DNA of 64,000 nucleotides from Corynebacterium sp. CNJ-954 (GCF_001942345.1 NZ_MKKI01000045.1:143885-207884), one strand, 5' to 3'. Shown: positions 42,248 to 51,870, counted from the first letter of the stretch. A program made the numbers and translations. Notes: generated from the letters alone by a model not told the origin.

Positions 42248-43008
42248 ATGAGTGACAAGCGGGAGGCCCCGAGCAGCAACTGGTTCACCGGCGGTGCGGA
42301 GTATGCGACGTTCCGTCCGTCCTATCCCACACAGGTGTCCGGGTTCCTCGCGGACCACACCTCCGCGACGGGTGTGGCAGTGGACGTCGGCTGTGGGACG
42401 GGGCAGCTCTCGACACAGTTGGCCGACTACTTCGACCGTGTCCTGGCCTTCGACCCGAGTGAGTCGCAGATCGCTGCGGCGTCAGACCATCCGAATGTCA
42501 CCTATGAGGTGGCTTCAGCGGAGGCGCTGCCGGTGCCGGATTCGTCGGCCGACCTGGTCACCGCAGCGCAGGCGGCGCACTGGTTCGCGTTGCCGGACTT
42601 CTATGCCGAAGCCCGGCGTATCGGGCGCCCTGGCGCGCTGATCGCCTGGTGAGTTACGGGATCCTCCGGATCTCCGACCAGGACGTCCAGGAACGTTTCG
42701 GACGATTCTATTACGACGAGATCGGCCCGTACTGGGATCCGGAGCGCCGGTACGTCGACGACGGGTACCGGACGATGCCGTTTCCGTTCGAGGAACTGGA
42801 GGCACCGGAGCTCAGCATTGACGCCGACCTGGACCGTGAGGCGTTCCTGGGGTACATCGGGACGTGGTCGGCTGTGCGGAAGGCGGAGCGCCAGGGAAGG
42901 TCGGACCTGTTCCAGGGCTTCTCGTCGGACATTGTGGACATCTGGGGTGACAACGGACGCCCGCGTCAGGTCTCCTGGCCGGTGGCGGTGCGTGTCGGAC
43001 GACTCTGA
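42248..43008 (+). pseudogene. SAM-dependent methyltransferase, one-base frameshift
   Basis: Two frames give one class I methyltransferase: VDVGCGTGQLSTQLADYF (motif I), LAFDPSESQI, SSADLVTAAQAAHWF in the first; SYGILRISDQDVQERFGRFYYDEIGPYW and DIWGDNGRPRQVSWPVAVRVGRL in the second. Adding one C to the CC at 42645-42646 restores GALIALVSYGIL and a 253-aa protein of normal family length. Without it the product stops at 42652. TACCCT ends 7 nt before the ATG (leaderless). Methyl acceptor unknown. Confidence 0.85.
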
Positions 43009-43033
43009 CGAGGGTGAGTGCTGCGTCACAAAG

Positions 43034-43078
43034 AGGTTGACACGTCAACCATCGACTATATGGTTGACACGTCAACTA
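43034..43078 (+). promoter_or_regulatory. Two RosR-like operators before DoxX gene
   Basis: AGGTTGACACGTCAACCA (43034-43051) and TGGTTGACACGTCAACTA (43061-43078), centres 27 bp apart, both contain the core GTTGACACGTCAAC and fit TTGTTGAYRYRTCAACWA except in the first one or two bases. The downstream one lies 31 bp before the DoxX start. They match the site at 23445, so one peroxide-sensing MarR-type repressor probably controls both genes. Confidence 0.75.
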
Positions 43079-43109
43079 CTCTCCCCTGGAAAGGCCGCGA
43101 GGTTCCGCT

Positions 43110-43544
43110 ATGTCCACGACCGTCAGTAACGTCAGTAACGTCGTCATTCTTCTTGCCCGTATCGCCCTGGGCGTCACGCTCTTCGCCCACGGATGGCAGA
43201 AGTTCTTCACCAACGGAATCGACGCCACAGCTCAGGGGTTCGACTCCATGGGCGTTCCCCTCGCCACCGCGTCGGCGATCTTCGCCGCCGTCGTCGAACT
43301 GGTCGGTGGTGCCCTCTTGATTATCGGCCTGCTGACCCCACTGGTCGCGGTGCTGGTCGTCGTCGACATGGCAGGGGCCTTCTGGTTCGCACACCGGGCC
43401 GCCGGAACGATCTTCGTCGGCGAGGGCGGTTACGAACTGGTCCTGGTCCTGGCTGCGGGAGCGGCCCTCGTCGGGGCCGTCGCCGGTGGGCGGTACGGTG
43501 TGGACGGGCTGCTGCGCCGGCGGCGGGGCAACCTCGCACGCTGA
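43110..43544 (+). CDS. DoxX family membrane protein
   Basis: Protein of 144 aa with four membrane helices: LLARIALGVTLFAHGWQKF (family N-terminus), AIFAAVVELVGGALLIIGLLT, VAVLVVVDMAGAFWF and VLAAGAALVGAVAGG. DoxX/SURF4-like proteins are linked to thiol and oxidative stress (in M. tuberculosis DoxX associates with SodA and SseA). Two RosR-like palindromes directly upstream fit that role. The ATG has a weak GGAAAGG at 43088-43094. Confidence 0.9.
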   Translation: MSTTVSNVSNVVILLARIALGVTLFAHGWQKFFTNGIDATAQGFDSMGVPLATASAIFAAVVELVGGALLIIGLLTPLVAVLVVVDMAGAFWFAHRAAGTIFVGEGGYELVLVLAAGAALVGAVAGGRYGVDGLLRRRRGNLAR

Positions 43545-43562
43545 GTATCGTGATCGGCACAA

Positions 43563-43580
43563 CACTATGAATAAATAGTG
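43563..43580 (+). promoter_or_regulatory. CACTAT-n6-ATAGTG palindrome upstream of ALDH
   Basis: CACTAT-GAATAA-ATAGTG, perfect 6-bp arms, lies 130 bp before the aldehyde dehydrogenase start in an otherwise GC-rich gap. AT-rich position suggests a promoter-proximal operator. No known corynebacterial site is matched by eye. Confidence 0.4.
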
Positions 43581-43709
43581 GTCGTCATCACGGAGGAAAA
43601 GGGTTACGTTAGTCGGTGGCACCACGAGCGCTGAGCGCGCCAACGGCACCGACCGGTACACGCCGGAACAGGCCGGCACCGACGAACCCTGCATGGGAGG
43701 CACCACACC

Positions 43710-45251
43710 ATGACCACCACAGCAACCGCCAGCAACGCCTACGCCGCCCCGGGAACCGAAGGTTCCCTCGTATCCTTCAAACCCCGCTACGAGAACTTCA
43801 TCGGTGGGCAGTGGGTGCCCCCGGTGGGCGGACAGTACATCGAGAACATCAGCCCGGTGGACGGCAAGGTCTTCACCGAGGTCGCCCGCTCACAGGCCGA
43901 AGACATCGACAAGGCCGTCGACGCCGCGCACGCCGCAGCTCCCGCCTGGGGTAGGACCAGCGTCCAGGAACGCTCGCGGGTCCTGCTGAAGATCGCCGAC
44001 GTGCTCGAGGAGAACCTCGAGATGCTCGCCGTCGCCGAGACCTGGGACAACGGTAAATCGGTGCGCGAGACCCTCGCGGCAGACATGCCCCTGGCCGTCG
44101 ACCATTTCCGCTACTACGCCGGAGCGCTGCGTGCCCAGGAGGGCACACTGTCGCAGATCGACGAGAACACCGTCGCCTACCACTTCCACGAGCCGCTGGG
44201 CGTGGTCGGCCAGATCATCCCGTGGAACTTCCCGATCCTCATGGCCGCGTGGAAGATCTGCCCGGCCCTCGCCGCCGGCAACGCCATCGTGCTCAAGCCC
44301 GCCGAACAGACGCCTGCATCGATCCTGCTGGTCGCCGAACTCATCGCTGACCTGCTGCCCGACGGCGTGCTCAACATCGTCAACGGTCTCGGTGAGGAAG
44401 CCGGCGCCGCGCTGACCGCCAATGACCGGATCGCCAAGATCGCCTTCACCGGCTCCACCGAGGTCGGCAAGATCATCAACAAGTCGGTGGCGGACAAGCT
44501 CATCCCGGTCACCCTGGAGCTCGGCGGCAAGTCCCCGAACGTCTTCTTCGGCGACATCATGGACGCCGACGACTCTTTCCGGGAGAAGACCCTGGAGGGA
44601 CTGGCGATGTTCGCCCTGAACCAGGGCGAGGTGTGCACCTGTCCGTCGCGTGCGCTGATCCAGGAGGACATCGCCGACGAGTTTCTCGATCTCGCTGTCG
44701 AGCGGGTCCGCTCCATCAAGGCCGGAAACCCGCTGGACCCGGCGACGATGATCGGTGCCCAGGCGTCCCTGGAGCAGATGGACAAGATCACCGGCTACCT
44801 CAAGTCCGGCCCTGAAGAGGGCGCCGAGGTGCTCATCGGTGGCGGGGTCCGCACCGTCGACGGCCTGGAGAACGGTCTGTACGTTGAACCGACGATCCTC
44901 AAGGGCAACAACGCCATGCGGTGTTTCCAGGAGGAGATCTTCGGTCCGGTGCTGGCCGTGACCACGTTCAAGGACTTCGACGAGGCCATCCAGATCGCCA
45001 ACGACACCGACTACGGTCTCGGTGCCGGTGTGTGGGCCCGCGACGGCCGCACCGCCTACCGTGCCGGGCGCGCCATCGAGTCCGGCCGGGTGTGGGTGAA
45101 CAACTACCACTCCTACCCGGCGCATGCGGCGTTCGGCGGCTACAAGAAGTCCGGCATCGGACGGGAGACCCACCTGATGATGCTGGACCACTACCAGCAG
45201 ACGAAGAACCTGCTGTGGTCCTACGACGAGAACCCCAACGGCTTGTTCTGA
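43710..45251 (+). CDS. Aldehyde dehydrogenase (acetaldehyde dehydrogenase-like)
   Basis: Protein of 513 aa of the ALDH superfamily: [23 protein letters not shown] (cofactor-binding region), [12 protein letters not shown], catalytic Glu in LELGGKSPN and catalytic Cys309 in [11 protein letters not shown]. The second Cys and the long N-terminal ~35 residues resemble ExaC/AldB and the C. glutamicum Ald enzyme, which oxidise acetaldehyde and other aldehydes to acids with NAD. A leader of about 130 bp precedes it, and no ribosome binding site better than GGAGG at 43694-43698 is seen. Followed by a DJ-1/PfpI gene 67 bp away. Confidence 0.9.
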   Translation: MTTTATASNAYAAPGTEGSLVSFKPRYENFIGGQWVPPVGGQYIENISPVDGKVFTEVARSQAEDIDKAVDAAHAAAPAWGRTSVQERSRVLLKIADVLEENLEMLAVAETWDNGKSVRETLAADMPLAVDHFRYYAGALRAQEGTLSQIDENTVAYHFHEPLGVVGQIIPWNFPILMAAWKICPALAAGNAIVLKPAEQTPASILLVAELIADLLPDGVLNIVNGLGEEAGAALTANDRIAKIAFTGSTEVGKIINKSVADKLIPVTLELGGKSPNVFFGDIMDADDSFREKTLEGLAMFALNQGEVCTCPSRALIQEDIADEFLDLAVERVRSIKAGNPLDPATMIGAQASLEQMDKITGYLKSGPEEGAEVLIGGGVRTVDGLENGLYVEPTILKGNNAMRCFQEEIFGPVLAVTTFKDFDEAIQIANDTDYGLGAGVWARDGRTAYRAGRAIESGRVWVNNYHSYPAHAAFGGYKKSGIGRETHLMMLDHYQQTKNLLWSYDENPNGLF

Positions 45252-45318
45252 TCCGTTCCGGTCATGGCGCGTACCCTTGTGGGCGGACGAGTAATCGACC
45301 CCACAGGAGGTACCACCC

Positions 45319-45873
45319 ATGTCTGACCCGAAGAAGCTCACCGGACGCACGGTCGTCGTCCTGGCGACGGACGGCTTCGAAGACTCTGAACTGACCTCCC
45401 CGCGTGACGCGGTGTCCGACGCGGGCGCCACCGTCGTCATCGCCACGCCCGGTGGTGAGACGATCACCGGAAAGAACGGCACCGACGTCCCCGCTGACGC
45501 CAGGACCGCAGACATCGAGGCCGCGACGGTCGACGCCATTCTGTTGCCGGGTGGGACGTCGAATGCGGACGCACTGCGGCTCGACGCGGACGCGGTGTCA
45601 CTGGTGCGCAAGGTCGTCACCGGGGGCAAGCCGGTCGGCGTGATCTGCCACGGCGGCTGGATCCTCACCGACGCCGACGTGCTGAAGGGCAGGACGTTGA
45701 CCTCCTTCCCGAGCCTGAAAACCGACCTGATCAACGCAGGTGCCACCTGGGTCGACGAAGAGGCGCACACCTGTGAGGGAACCGGGGGCGCCGGCACCAT
45801 CGTCTCGTCCCGTACCCCGGATGACCTGCCGGCGTTCAACGACGCCGTGGTCGCGGCGTTCGCCACCTCCTGA
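45319..45873 (+). CDS. DJ-1/PfpI family protein
   Basis: Protein of 184 aa with the type 1 glutamine-amidotransferase-like fold: VVVLATDGFEDSELTSPRDAV (conserved Glu), AILLPGGTSN and nucleophile elbow GVICHGGWIL (Cys). Members act as chaperones, glyoxalases or deglycases against reactive aldehydes, consistent with the aldehyde dehydrogenase just upstream. AGGAGG precedes the ATG. Exact activity not known. Confidence 0.92.
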   Translation: MSDPKKLTGRTVVVLATDGFEDSELTSPRDAVSDAGATVVIATPGGETITGKNGTDVPADARTADIEAATVDAILLPGGTSNADALRLDADAVSLVRKVVTGGKPVGVICHGGWILTDADVLKGRTLTSFPSLKTDLINAGATWVDEEAHTCEGTGGAGTIVSSRTPDDLPAFNDAVVAAFATS

Positions 45874-45956
45874 CAGCCGGGGCCGTTCCGCGGTCCTTCC
45901 CGAATTCTCCTTTTCCGGGGCTACACACCCGCGGCTGGCGTCGCTAGGATCGGGGA

Positions 45957-48044
45957 ATGAGTGGAATGCGACGCAGCAGACGCAGTACGTGGAATCCGGT
46001 CCTCGCCCTCGGTGCCTCGGCCGCACTTCTCCTGGCGGGATGCCAGATGCCGGAGGACGACGCCGGTGGGGGCGGAGAATCGGCCACCGGCGCAGCAGGG
46101 GGCACAGGTTCCACGGGTGCTGCCGAGCCCTCACCTACCTCCGCTGTACCGGCGACGCCGGACACCTGCGAAGAAGCAGAATCTGCGTCCGGGGACACCG
46201 GTGGCGGGACCACGACGGAACCGACCACATCGTCCGCAACGGCGTCCGCAGACGCGGAACGTGACATCTCCACCAACCCGGAGATCGCCACAGGATTCCG
46301 TGAGGGCATGACTCCGGTCCAGACCGACAACTTCTCCGTGGTCACCGCCAACCCCCTCGCCACAGAGGCAGCGTGCGAGGTGCTGCGTGACGGTGGTGAC
46401 GCGGCGGACGCACTGGTCACAGCCCAGTTCGTCCTCGGACTCGTCGAGCCCCAGGCTTCTGGTGTCGGTGGTGGCGGCTACATTCTCTACAACGACGCCG
46501 AGTCGGGGGACCTGACCGCCATCGACGGGCGTGAAACCGCGCCCATCGCCGCCACCGGTACCTACCTCAGTCAGGTGTCCCGGGAGGACACCAGCTCCCC
46601 CACTCCGGATGCCCGACGGTCCGGACGGTCCATCGGAGTCCCCGGTGTTGTCGCCGCACTCGGCGAGCTGCATGAGAAACACGGCTCTGTCGACTGGGCC
46701 GGCCTGCTGGCACCGGCAGAAAGCATGGCCACTGACGGCTTCCGGATCAGCGAGAGGCTTTCATCGTCCATCGCGGACTCCGCCGAGGACCTCGCTCGAG
46801 ACAAGGACGCCAGGGCCTACTTCCTGGACAACGGCGGGGACGCCAAGAAAGCAGGGGACCTGCTGAAGAACCCCGAGTACGCCGCCACCCTCTCGACCCT
46901 CGCCGACGGTGGCGCCGACGCTCTCTACACCGGCGATCTCGCCCGCCGTATCGTCGAACGCGTCAACAGCCGTGAGGGCGGGACCACGCCCGGCAGAATG
47001 AGTACCGCCGATCTCGCCGCCTATTCACCGGAGACCCACGACGCCGTGTGCGGCCCCTACCGTGACACGGTCGTCTGCGGGATGCCGCCGTCGAGCTCGG
47101 GAGGGATCACCGTCCTCAGCGCCCTGGGGATCCTCGAGAACGCCGACCTGGGGCAGTACACGCCGTCAGACGTCACCGCTGACGGCGCGGTCCCCGACGC
47201 CGAGGCGGTCCACCTCGTCAGCGAGGCAGAACGGCTGGCCTACGCCGACCGTGACGCCTATGTCGCAGACACCGCGTTCACACCGCTGCCCGGTGACTCA
47301 CCGGATGCCCTCCTCGACGAGGATTACCTGCGTAGCCGGTACGAGAGCATCGACCCGGAGACCTCGATGGGCGAGGCCGACCCGGGGGAACTCGAGATGT
47401 CTGCCGCCCGGGGCGCGGACCAGCCCGAACACGGCACCAGCCACATCAGCGTCATCGACGGTGACGGCAATGCCGCATCGATGACCACCAGCGTGGAAGC
47501 AGCGTTCGGCTCATTCCACATGGTCGGTGGGTTCTTGCTGAACAACCAGCTCACGGACTTCTCCGAGGACGCCGTCGACGAGGACGGCAACCCTGTGGCC
47601 AACCGGGTGGAGGGGGCCAAACGGCCCCGGTCCTCGATGGCGCCGATGATCATCTTCGACCGCAAGGACGGCAGTGACGGTACCGACGGCAGCCGTGGTG
47701 ACGTCCGGATGGTGCTCGGCTCCCCGGGAGGCGCCGTCATCCCCCAGTTCGTGGTCAAGACGATCGTCGCCCTCGTCGACTGGGAAATGGACCCACAGCA
47801 GGCCGTGGGGTCTCCCAACTTCGGTGCACGCAATACCGCAGAGACCGGTGTCGGCGGTGAGAACCCGCTGATCGGGGGCGGTGGGGAAGCCGTCGACCGG
47901 CTCACCTCCGGACTGGAGGACCGCGGTCACGACGTCAGCACCGAGGACCAGTCCAGTGGATTGTCCGCCATCGTCCGTCAGGACGACGGCACCCTCGTCG
48001 GCGGTGCGGACCCGCGCCGTGAGGGAGTCGTCTTGGGCGGCTGA
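45957..48044 (+). CDS. ggt: Gamma-glutamyltransferase, lipoprotein form
   Basis: Protein of 695 aa. A signal peptide ending in lipobox LAGC (~residue 28) anchors it outside the membrane, followed by an Ala/Thr/Ser linker. The Ntn-hydrolase domain has the autoprocessing and catalytic Thr494 in EHGTSHISV, with GGGGYILY, TTSVEAAFGS and RPRSSMAPMI downstream. It cleaves glutathione-like gamma-glutamyl compounds in the envelope. Internal length is usual for a ~650-aa family. TAGGAT ends 6 nt before the ATG (leaderless). Confidence 0.92.
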   Translation: MSGMRRSRRSTWNPVLALGASAALLLAGCQMPEDDAGGGGESATGAAGGTGSTGAAEPSPTSAVPATPDTCEEAESASGDTGGGTTTEPTTSSATASADAERDISTNPEIATGFREGMTPVQTDNFSVVTANPLATEAACEVLRDGGDAADALVTAQFVLGLVEPQASGVGGGGYILYNDAESGDLTAIDGRETAPIAATGTYLSQVSREDTSSPTPDARRSGRSIGVPGVVAALGELHEKHGSVDWAGLLAPAESMATDGFRISERLSSSIADSAEDLARDKDARAYFLDNGGDAKKAGDLLKNPEYAATLSTLADGGADALYTGDLARRIVERVNSREGGTTPGRMSTADLAAYSPETHDAVCGPYRDTVVCGMPPSSSGGITVLSALGILENADLGQYTPSDVTADGAVPDAEAVHLVSEAERLAYADRDAYVADTAFTPLPGDSPDALLDEDYLRSRYESIDPETSMGEADPGELEMSAARGADQPEHGTSHISVIDGDGNAASMTTSVEAAFGSFHMVGGFLLNNQLTDFSEDAVDEDGNPVANRVEGAKRPRSSMAPMIIFDRKDGSDGTDGSRGDVRMVLGSPGGAVIPQFVVKTIVALVDWEMDPQQAVGSPNFGARNTAETGVGGENPLIGGGGEAVDRLTSGLEDRGHDVSTEDQSSGLSAIVRQDDGTLVGGADPRREGVVLGG

Positions 48045-48077
48045 GTGGAGCGGCTGAGTGCACCGGTCAGACCCGGA

Positions 48078-49124
48078 TCAGTCCGTCGACTCCGTGGCAC
48101 CGGCCCACTGGTTGATGCCGCGGTCCACCGCCCACCGGTCGATCTCGGCGAGTTCCCCGTCGGTGAAGTCCAGGTTCTCCAGTGCATCGAGGGAATCGTC
48201 GAGCTGATTCACCGACGACGCTCCGATCAGCGCGCTGGTGACCTCCGGACGTCGCAGTACCCAGGCGATCGCCATCTGCGCCAGTGACTGCCCGCGTCGC
48301 GCGGCGATCGCGTTCAGCGCACGGATCGCCTCGAGCGTCTCGTCGGTGAGGAAGGACTCCGACATCTTGTGGTCGCCCAGACGCGACCCCTCCGGGACCC
48401 CGTCGAGGTACTTCCCGGTCAGCAGTCCCTGCGCCAGGGCGGAGAAGGCGATCACTCCCAGTCCGTTGTCGGAGCAGGTGGACAGCAGCTCGTCCTCGAC
48501 CCACCGGTTGAACATGGAGTAGGACGGCTGGTGGATCGTCAGCGGTGTCCCCAGGTCACGTGCCACCTCCGAAGCCTGCCGGGTGAGGGCGGGGGAGTAG
48601 GAGCTGATACCCACGTAGAGTGCCCGACCTGAGCGCACCAGATGGTCCAGGGCGCTGACCGTCTCCTCGACGGGTGTCTCGGGGTCCGGACGGTGGTGGT
48701 AGAAGATGTCGACGTAATCCAGGCCCATTCGCTTCAGGGAGGCGTCGCAGCTGGCCACCAGGTATTTTCGGGAGCCGCCGAAGCCGTAGGGGCCGTCCTG
48801 CATGTACCACCCGGCCTTGGAGCTGACGACCAGTTCATCCCGGTAGGGACGGAAGTCGGAGGCGAGGATCCGGCCGAAGTTCTCCTCGGCCGACCCCGGC
48901 GGCGGCCCGTAGTTGTTCGCCAGGTCGAAGTGGGTCACGCCCCGGTCGAAGGCGCGCCGGAGGATCGCCCGCTGGGTGTCGAGGGTGCGGTCGGCTCCGA
49001 AGTTGTGCCACAGGCCGAGCGTGATCGCCGGGAGCTTCAGCCCGGAAGCCCCACTGCGGTTGTAGGGCATGCTGCCGTAGCGGTCGTCGGCGGCACGGTA
49101 GATGTCGGGGAAGGTGTCACTCAT
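48078..49124 (-). CDS. Aldo/keto reductase (YghZ/Gpr-like)
   Basis: Protein of 348 aa with the Kv-beta-like AKR pattern: YGSMPYNRSGASGLKLPAITLGLWHNFG, Asp/Tyr in FDLANNYGPPPGSAEENFGRIL, VVSSKAGW (Lys), DIFYHHRPD. YghZ-type enzymes reduce L-glyceraldehyde 3-phosphate, methylglyoxal and related aldehydes with NADPH. The ATG at 49124 is preferred over a longer frame; TACCCT lies 8 nt upstream. Convergent with ggt. Confidence 0.92.
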   Translation of the reverse strand: MSDTFPDIYRAADDRYGSMPYNRSGASGLKLPAITLGLWHNFGADRTLDTQRAILRRAFDRGVTHFDLANNYGPPPGSAEENFGRILASDFRPYRDELVVSSKAGWYMQDGPYGFGGSRKYLVASCDASLKRMGLDYVDIFYHHRPDPETPVEETVSALDHLVRSGRALYVGISSYSPALTRQASEVARDLGTPLTIHQPSYSMFNRWVEDELLSTCSDNGLGVIAFSALAQGLLTGKYLDGVPEGSRLGDHKMSESFLTDETLEAIRALNAIAARRGQSLAQMAIAWVLRRPEVTSALIGASSVNQLDDSLDALENLDFTDGELAEIDRWAVDRGINQWAGATESTD

Positions 49125-49200
49125 GCACGCCGAGGGTACGCGTGATCGTGTATCCTGCGTATCACTTACATTCACTACCTGAAGGAGTTGAGCGTCCATC

Positions 49201-49290
49201 ATGGACGATGGTCCTTGTCCGAGTATGAAGGGCGGCCACAGCCGCCCGCCCCGTGCAACGTCTGCACCGGCCTCAGGGGGTGACCGGTGA
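49201..49290 (+). CDS. Leader ORF of CNNM operon
   Basis: An ATG codon, with GGAG about 15 nt upstream in GAAGGAGTTGAG, opens a 29-codon frame encoding an acidic start MDDGPCPSM and then a Pro/Arg-rich tail ending at TGA 49288-49290, which overlaps the GTG of the CNNM gene by 4 bp (GTGA). The start codon sits in the palindrome GTCCAT-C-ATGGAC (49194-49206), which overlaps a competing stem GGAC/GTCC, and a strong GGGCGGC-CACA-GCCGCCC hairpin (49230-49247) lies inside. This suggests a translated leader controlling the CNNM genes. Expression is inferred. Confidence 0.55.
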   Translation: MDDGPCPSMKGGHSRPPRATSAPASGGDR

Positions 49291-50665
49291 GCCCGTTGCT
49301 GATGCTGCTGCTCGGCATCGTCCTCATCCTGGCTCTCATCGTCGCCAACGGTTACTTCGTGGCCCAGGAATTCGCCTATATGTCGGTCGACCGGGCACGG
49401 CTGCGTGCACTGTCCGCAGACGGTGACGCGGCAGCCGGACGTGCCCTCGCGGTCACCAGGCGCACAAGCTTCATGCTCTCCGGTGCGCAGTTGGGTATCA
49501 CCGTCACCGGCCTGCTGGTCGGTGAATTCGCCGAACCGATGATCGGTGGTTCAGCGGGGGAGATGATCGGCGGTGCGGGGACGGCCGCGGTCGCCGCCAC
49601 CGTCACCCTGCTCGTGGCCACCGTCGTGCAGATGATCTTCGCCGAGTTGTACCCGAAGAACCTCGCCATCGCGGCACCGGAACCGTTGGCCCGTGCACTC
49701 GCCCGGTCGACCCAGGTCTACCTGTTCCTCTTCGGCTGGATCATCGCCTTCTTCGACTGGTCGAGCAACGCGCTGCTGCGGTTGGTCGGCGTCACCCCGG
49801 TCGAGGACGTGGACTCCACTGCGGACCGCAAGGACCTGGGGCGCATCGTCGCCGATTCCAGGGCCTCCGGTGACCTCCCCCGGGACCTGTCGATGCTCAT
49901 CGACCGCATCCTGGACTTCCCGGAACGCACCGTCGAGCATGCGATGGTCCCGCGTGCACGGCTGGGCGAGATGGACCCCCGCACCACCGTGGCCGAGGCC
50001 CGTACCCGTATGGCGGCTGGGCACACGCGCTACCCCGTGCTGGGCTCGGTCGAGGACGAGGAGACGCATGAGGAAGAGGAGAGACTCTACGGTGTCCTGC
50101 ACCTGGACGACGTCCTCGACCCGGACCTCGACCCGCAGACCACGGTCGACACACTGGTCCGCGAGTCTGTGGTGGTACCCGAGGTGATGGCACTCCCGGA
50201 CGCCTGATGGCGCTCGAGGAGTCCGACAACCGCCTGGCCTGCGTCGTCGACGAGTACGGCGGTGTGTCCGGTGTCCTCACCGCCGAAGACCTGGCGGAGG
50301 AACTCGTCGGTGAACTCACCGACGAACACGATGCCCCGGAACACCACATCAGTCGTGAGGACGACGTCGTCGGCGACGTCGAGAGATGGCGGATCGCCGG
50401 GGACGAGCACCTCGACGAGGTCTCGCGCGTCCTTGACGTACGACTGCCCGACGGTGAATTCGAGACGCTCGCCGGTCTCGTCATCGAGGAACTCGGCTCA
50501 CTGCCGGAGGTCGGCGAGGTCATCCCGGTGCCGTTGCCGAGGGATCCCCGCGAGGTGGTCGATGACCGGCCGCAGAGCCGGGTTCTGGTCGCCGAGGTAA
50601 CCGAGATCGGCAACCACGTGCCCACTGAACTCCTCGTCCACCTGGAGGTGACCGAGTATGAATGA
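49287..50665 (+). pseudogene. CNNM/CorC-type transporter, one-base frameshift
   Basis: Combined frames encode a DUF21/CNNM protein: four N-terminal helices (LMLLLGIVLILALIVANGYFVAQEFAYMSVDRARL), a CBS pair (VEHAMVPRARLGEMDPRTTVAEARTRMAAGHTRYPVLG) and a CorC_HlyC-type end. The family exports or handles Mg2+ and Co2+. The frame breaks at about 50203: adding one C to the CC at 50203-50204 joins ALPDA to LMALEESDNRLACVVDEYGG and gives 459 aa. GTG start with AGGGGG upstream. The CBS domain would be lost if the break is real. Confidence 0.85.
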
Positions 50666-51725
50666 CCTGACCGTGATCCTGGTGACGCTGCTGCTCCTGG
50701 TGGGGAGCGCGTTCTTCGTGATGGTGGAGTTCGCGCTGCTCGGCGCCCGACGTCACCGTCTCGAGGAGATCGCCGACAAGAGCCCGTCGGCCCGTGCGGC
50801 CCTGCGCGGTGTCAATGAACTGACCGTGATGCTCGCGGTCGCCCAGTTGGGTATCACCGTCTCCACCTTCGCCCTCGGCGCGGTGACCAAGCCGGCGGTG
50901 TCGGGCTGGCTGAACCCGCTGTTCACCGCCTGGGGAATCCCGGACGGGGCGGCGTACACCGTGTCCTTCCTCGTCGCCCTGCTGATCGTCACCTTCCTGC
51001 ACCTGGTGATCGGGGAGATGGCCCCGAAGTCGTGGGCCATCGCCTTCCCGGAGCGTGCGGCACGGCTGGTGTCGCTGCCGGCACGCGGGCTGGCGTGGCT
51101 CCTGCGACCGCTGCTGCTGTGGATGAACCGGGTGGCGAACCGGCTGGTGAAGCTTTCTGGTGTGGAGCCGGTCGACCGCGCGGCGGCCGCGGGCCATGAC
51201 GCCGCCACACTGCGTCACCTCGTCGCGCACTCTGCGGAGGAAGGTGCGCTGGAGGCGGAGTTCCAGTCGCAGATCGCCGGTGCCCTGGACCTGCAGCAGC
51301 GGACCCTCGGCGAGCTTCCGGGGACGAGGGTTCCCCACCTGTCGTCGTCGGCGACCGTGGCTGAGGTGCAGGACGCGGCCCGCGAGACCGCGCAGATGCG
51401 CGTCCTTCTGGAGTCACCGCGGCACGGCGAGGGGATGCGTGTGCTGCACGTGCGTGACACCCTGCCGGAGGACCGGACGTCCCCGGCTGCGCCGCTGACC
51501 CGTGAGCTGCTGGTGCTGCCGGCGTCGATACCGGTTTACGAGGCGTTCCACCGGATGCGTGAGGAGAGTGAGCAGCTTGTCGGTGTCCGCAATGACGTCG
51601 ACAGCGGGCAGGTGGCGGATGATGCGCTGCTGCCGCGGGTGGTCACCCTGCCGGAGATCCTGGCGTTCGTTCTGCCCCGGGAGCCGGGGGCCAGTCAGGG
51701 GACGGGCCCGCAACCGGTGGCCTGA
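50658..51725 (+). CDS. CNNM/CorC-type transporter, second copy
   Basis: Protein of 355 aa with the DUF21 membrane domain (ILVTLLLLVGSAFFVMVEFALLGARRHRLEE, LNELTVMLAVAQLGITVSTF) and a reduced C-terminal region that lacks a clear CBS pair. It overlaps the first CNNM gene by 8 bp, so the two are translationally coupled. CNNM proteins often act as dimers; two dissimilar copies in an operon suggest a heterodimer. Divalent cation transport is inferred from the family. Confidence 0.9.
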   Translation: MNDLTVILVTLLLLVGSAFFVMVEFALLGARRHRLEEIADKSPSARAALRGVNELTVMLAVAQLGITVSTFALGAVTKPAVSGWLNPLFTAWGIPDGAAYTVSFLVALLIVTFLHLVIGEMAPKSWAIAFPERAARLVSLPARGLAWLLRPLLLWMNRVANRLVKLSGVEPVDRAAAAGHDAATLRHLVAHSAEEGALEAEFQSQIAGALDLQQRTLGELPGTRVPHLSSSATVAEVQDAARETAQMRVLLESPRHGEGMRVLHVRDTLPEDRTSPAAPLTRELLVLPASIPVYEAFHRMREESEQLVGVRNDVDSGQVADDALLPRVVTLPEILAFVLPREPGASQGTGPQPVA

Positions 51726-51800
51726 CCGCCGGCACCCGTCCTCCCGGTGAAATAACCACCATCCTGTGCCCGGGGTCAGCATGGAACCCGTGCACAGGAC

Positions 51801-51828
51801 GGTGCCTTTCCTGCGGTGCCTTTCCTGC
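51801..51828 (+). repeat. 14-bp direct repeat in intergenic region
   Basis: GGTGCCTTTCCTGC is repeated exactly twice, head to tail, in the 145-bp gap between the second CNNM gene and the hotdog gene. Upstream, CCTGTGC (around 51763) and GCACAGG (around 51793) can pair to form a stem, possibly a terminator. No gene is seen. Confidence 0.7.
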
Positions 51829-51870
51829 GGTGCTGCAGACGCGGTGCTACGACGAGGTACAGCTATACGG

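Noticed and set aside
42652..43008. The second methyltransferase frame as an independent gene
   Set aside because: It has no start signal, begins mid-domain and continues the upstream domain exactly after one base is restored.
49201..49290. ATG at 49201 as an N-terminal extension of the CNNM protein
   Set aside because: It is in a different frame and ends in TGA overlapping the CNNM GTG, so it can only be a separate leader.
50207..50665. ATG at 50207 as a separate CBS/CorC gene
   Set aside because: It lacks a ribosome binding site and joins the DUF21 frame once one C is restored, giving the normal family length.
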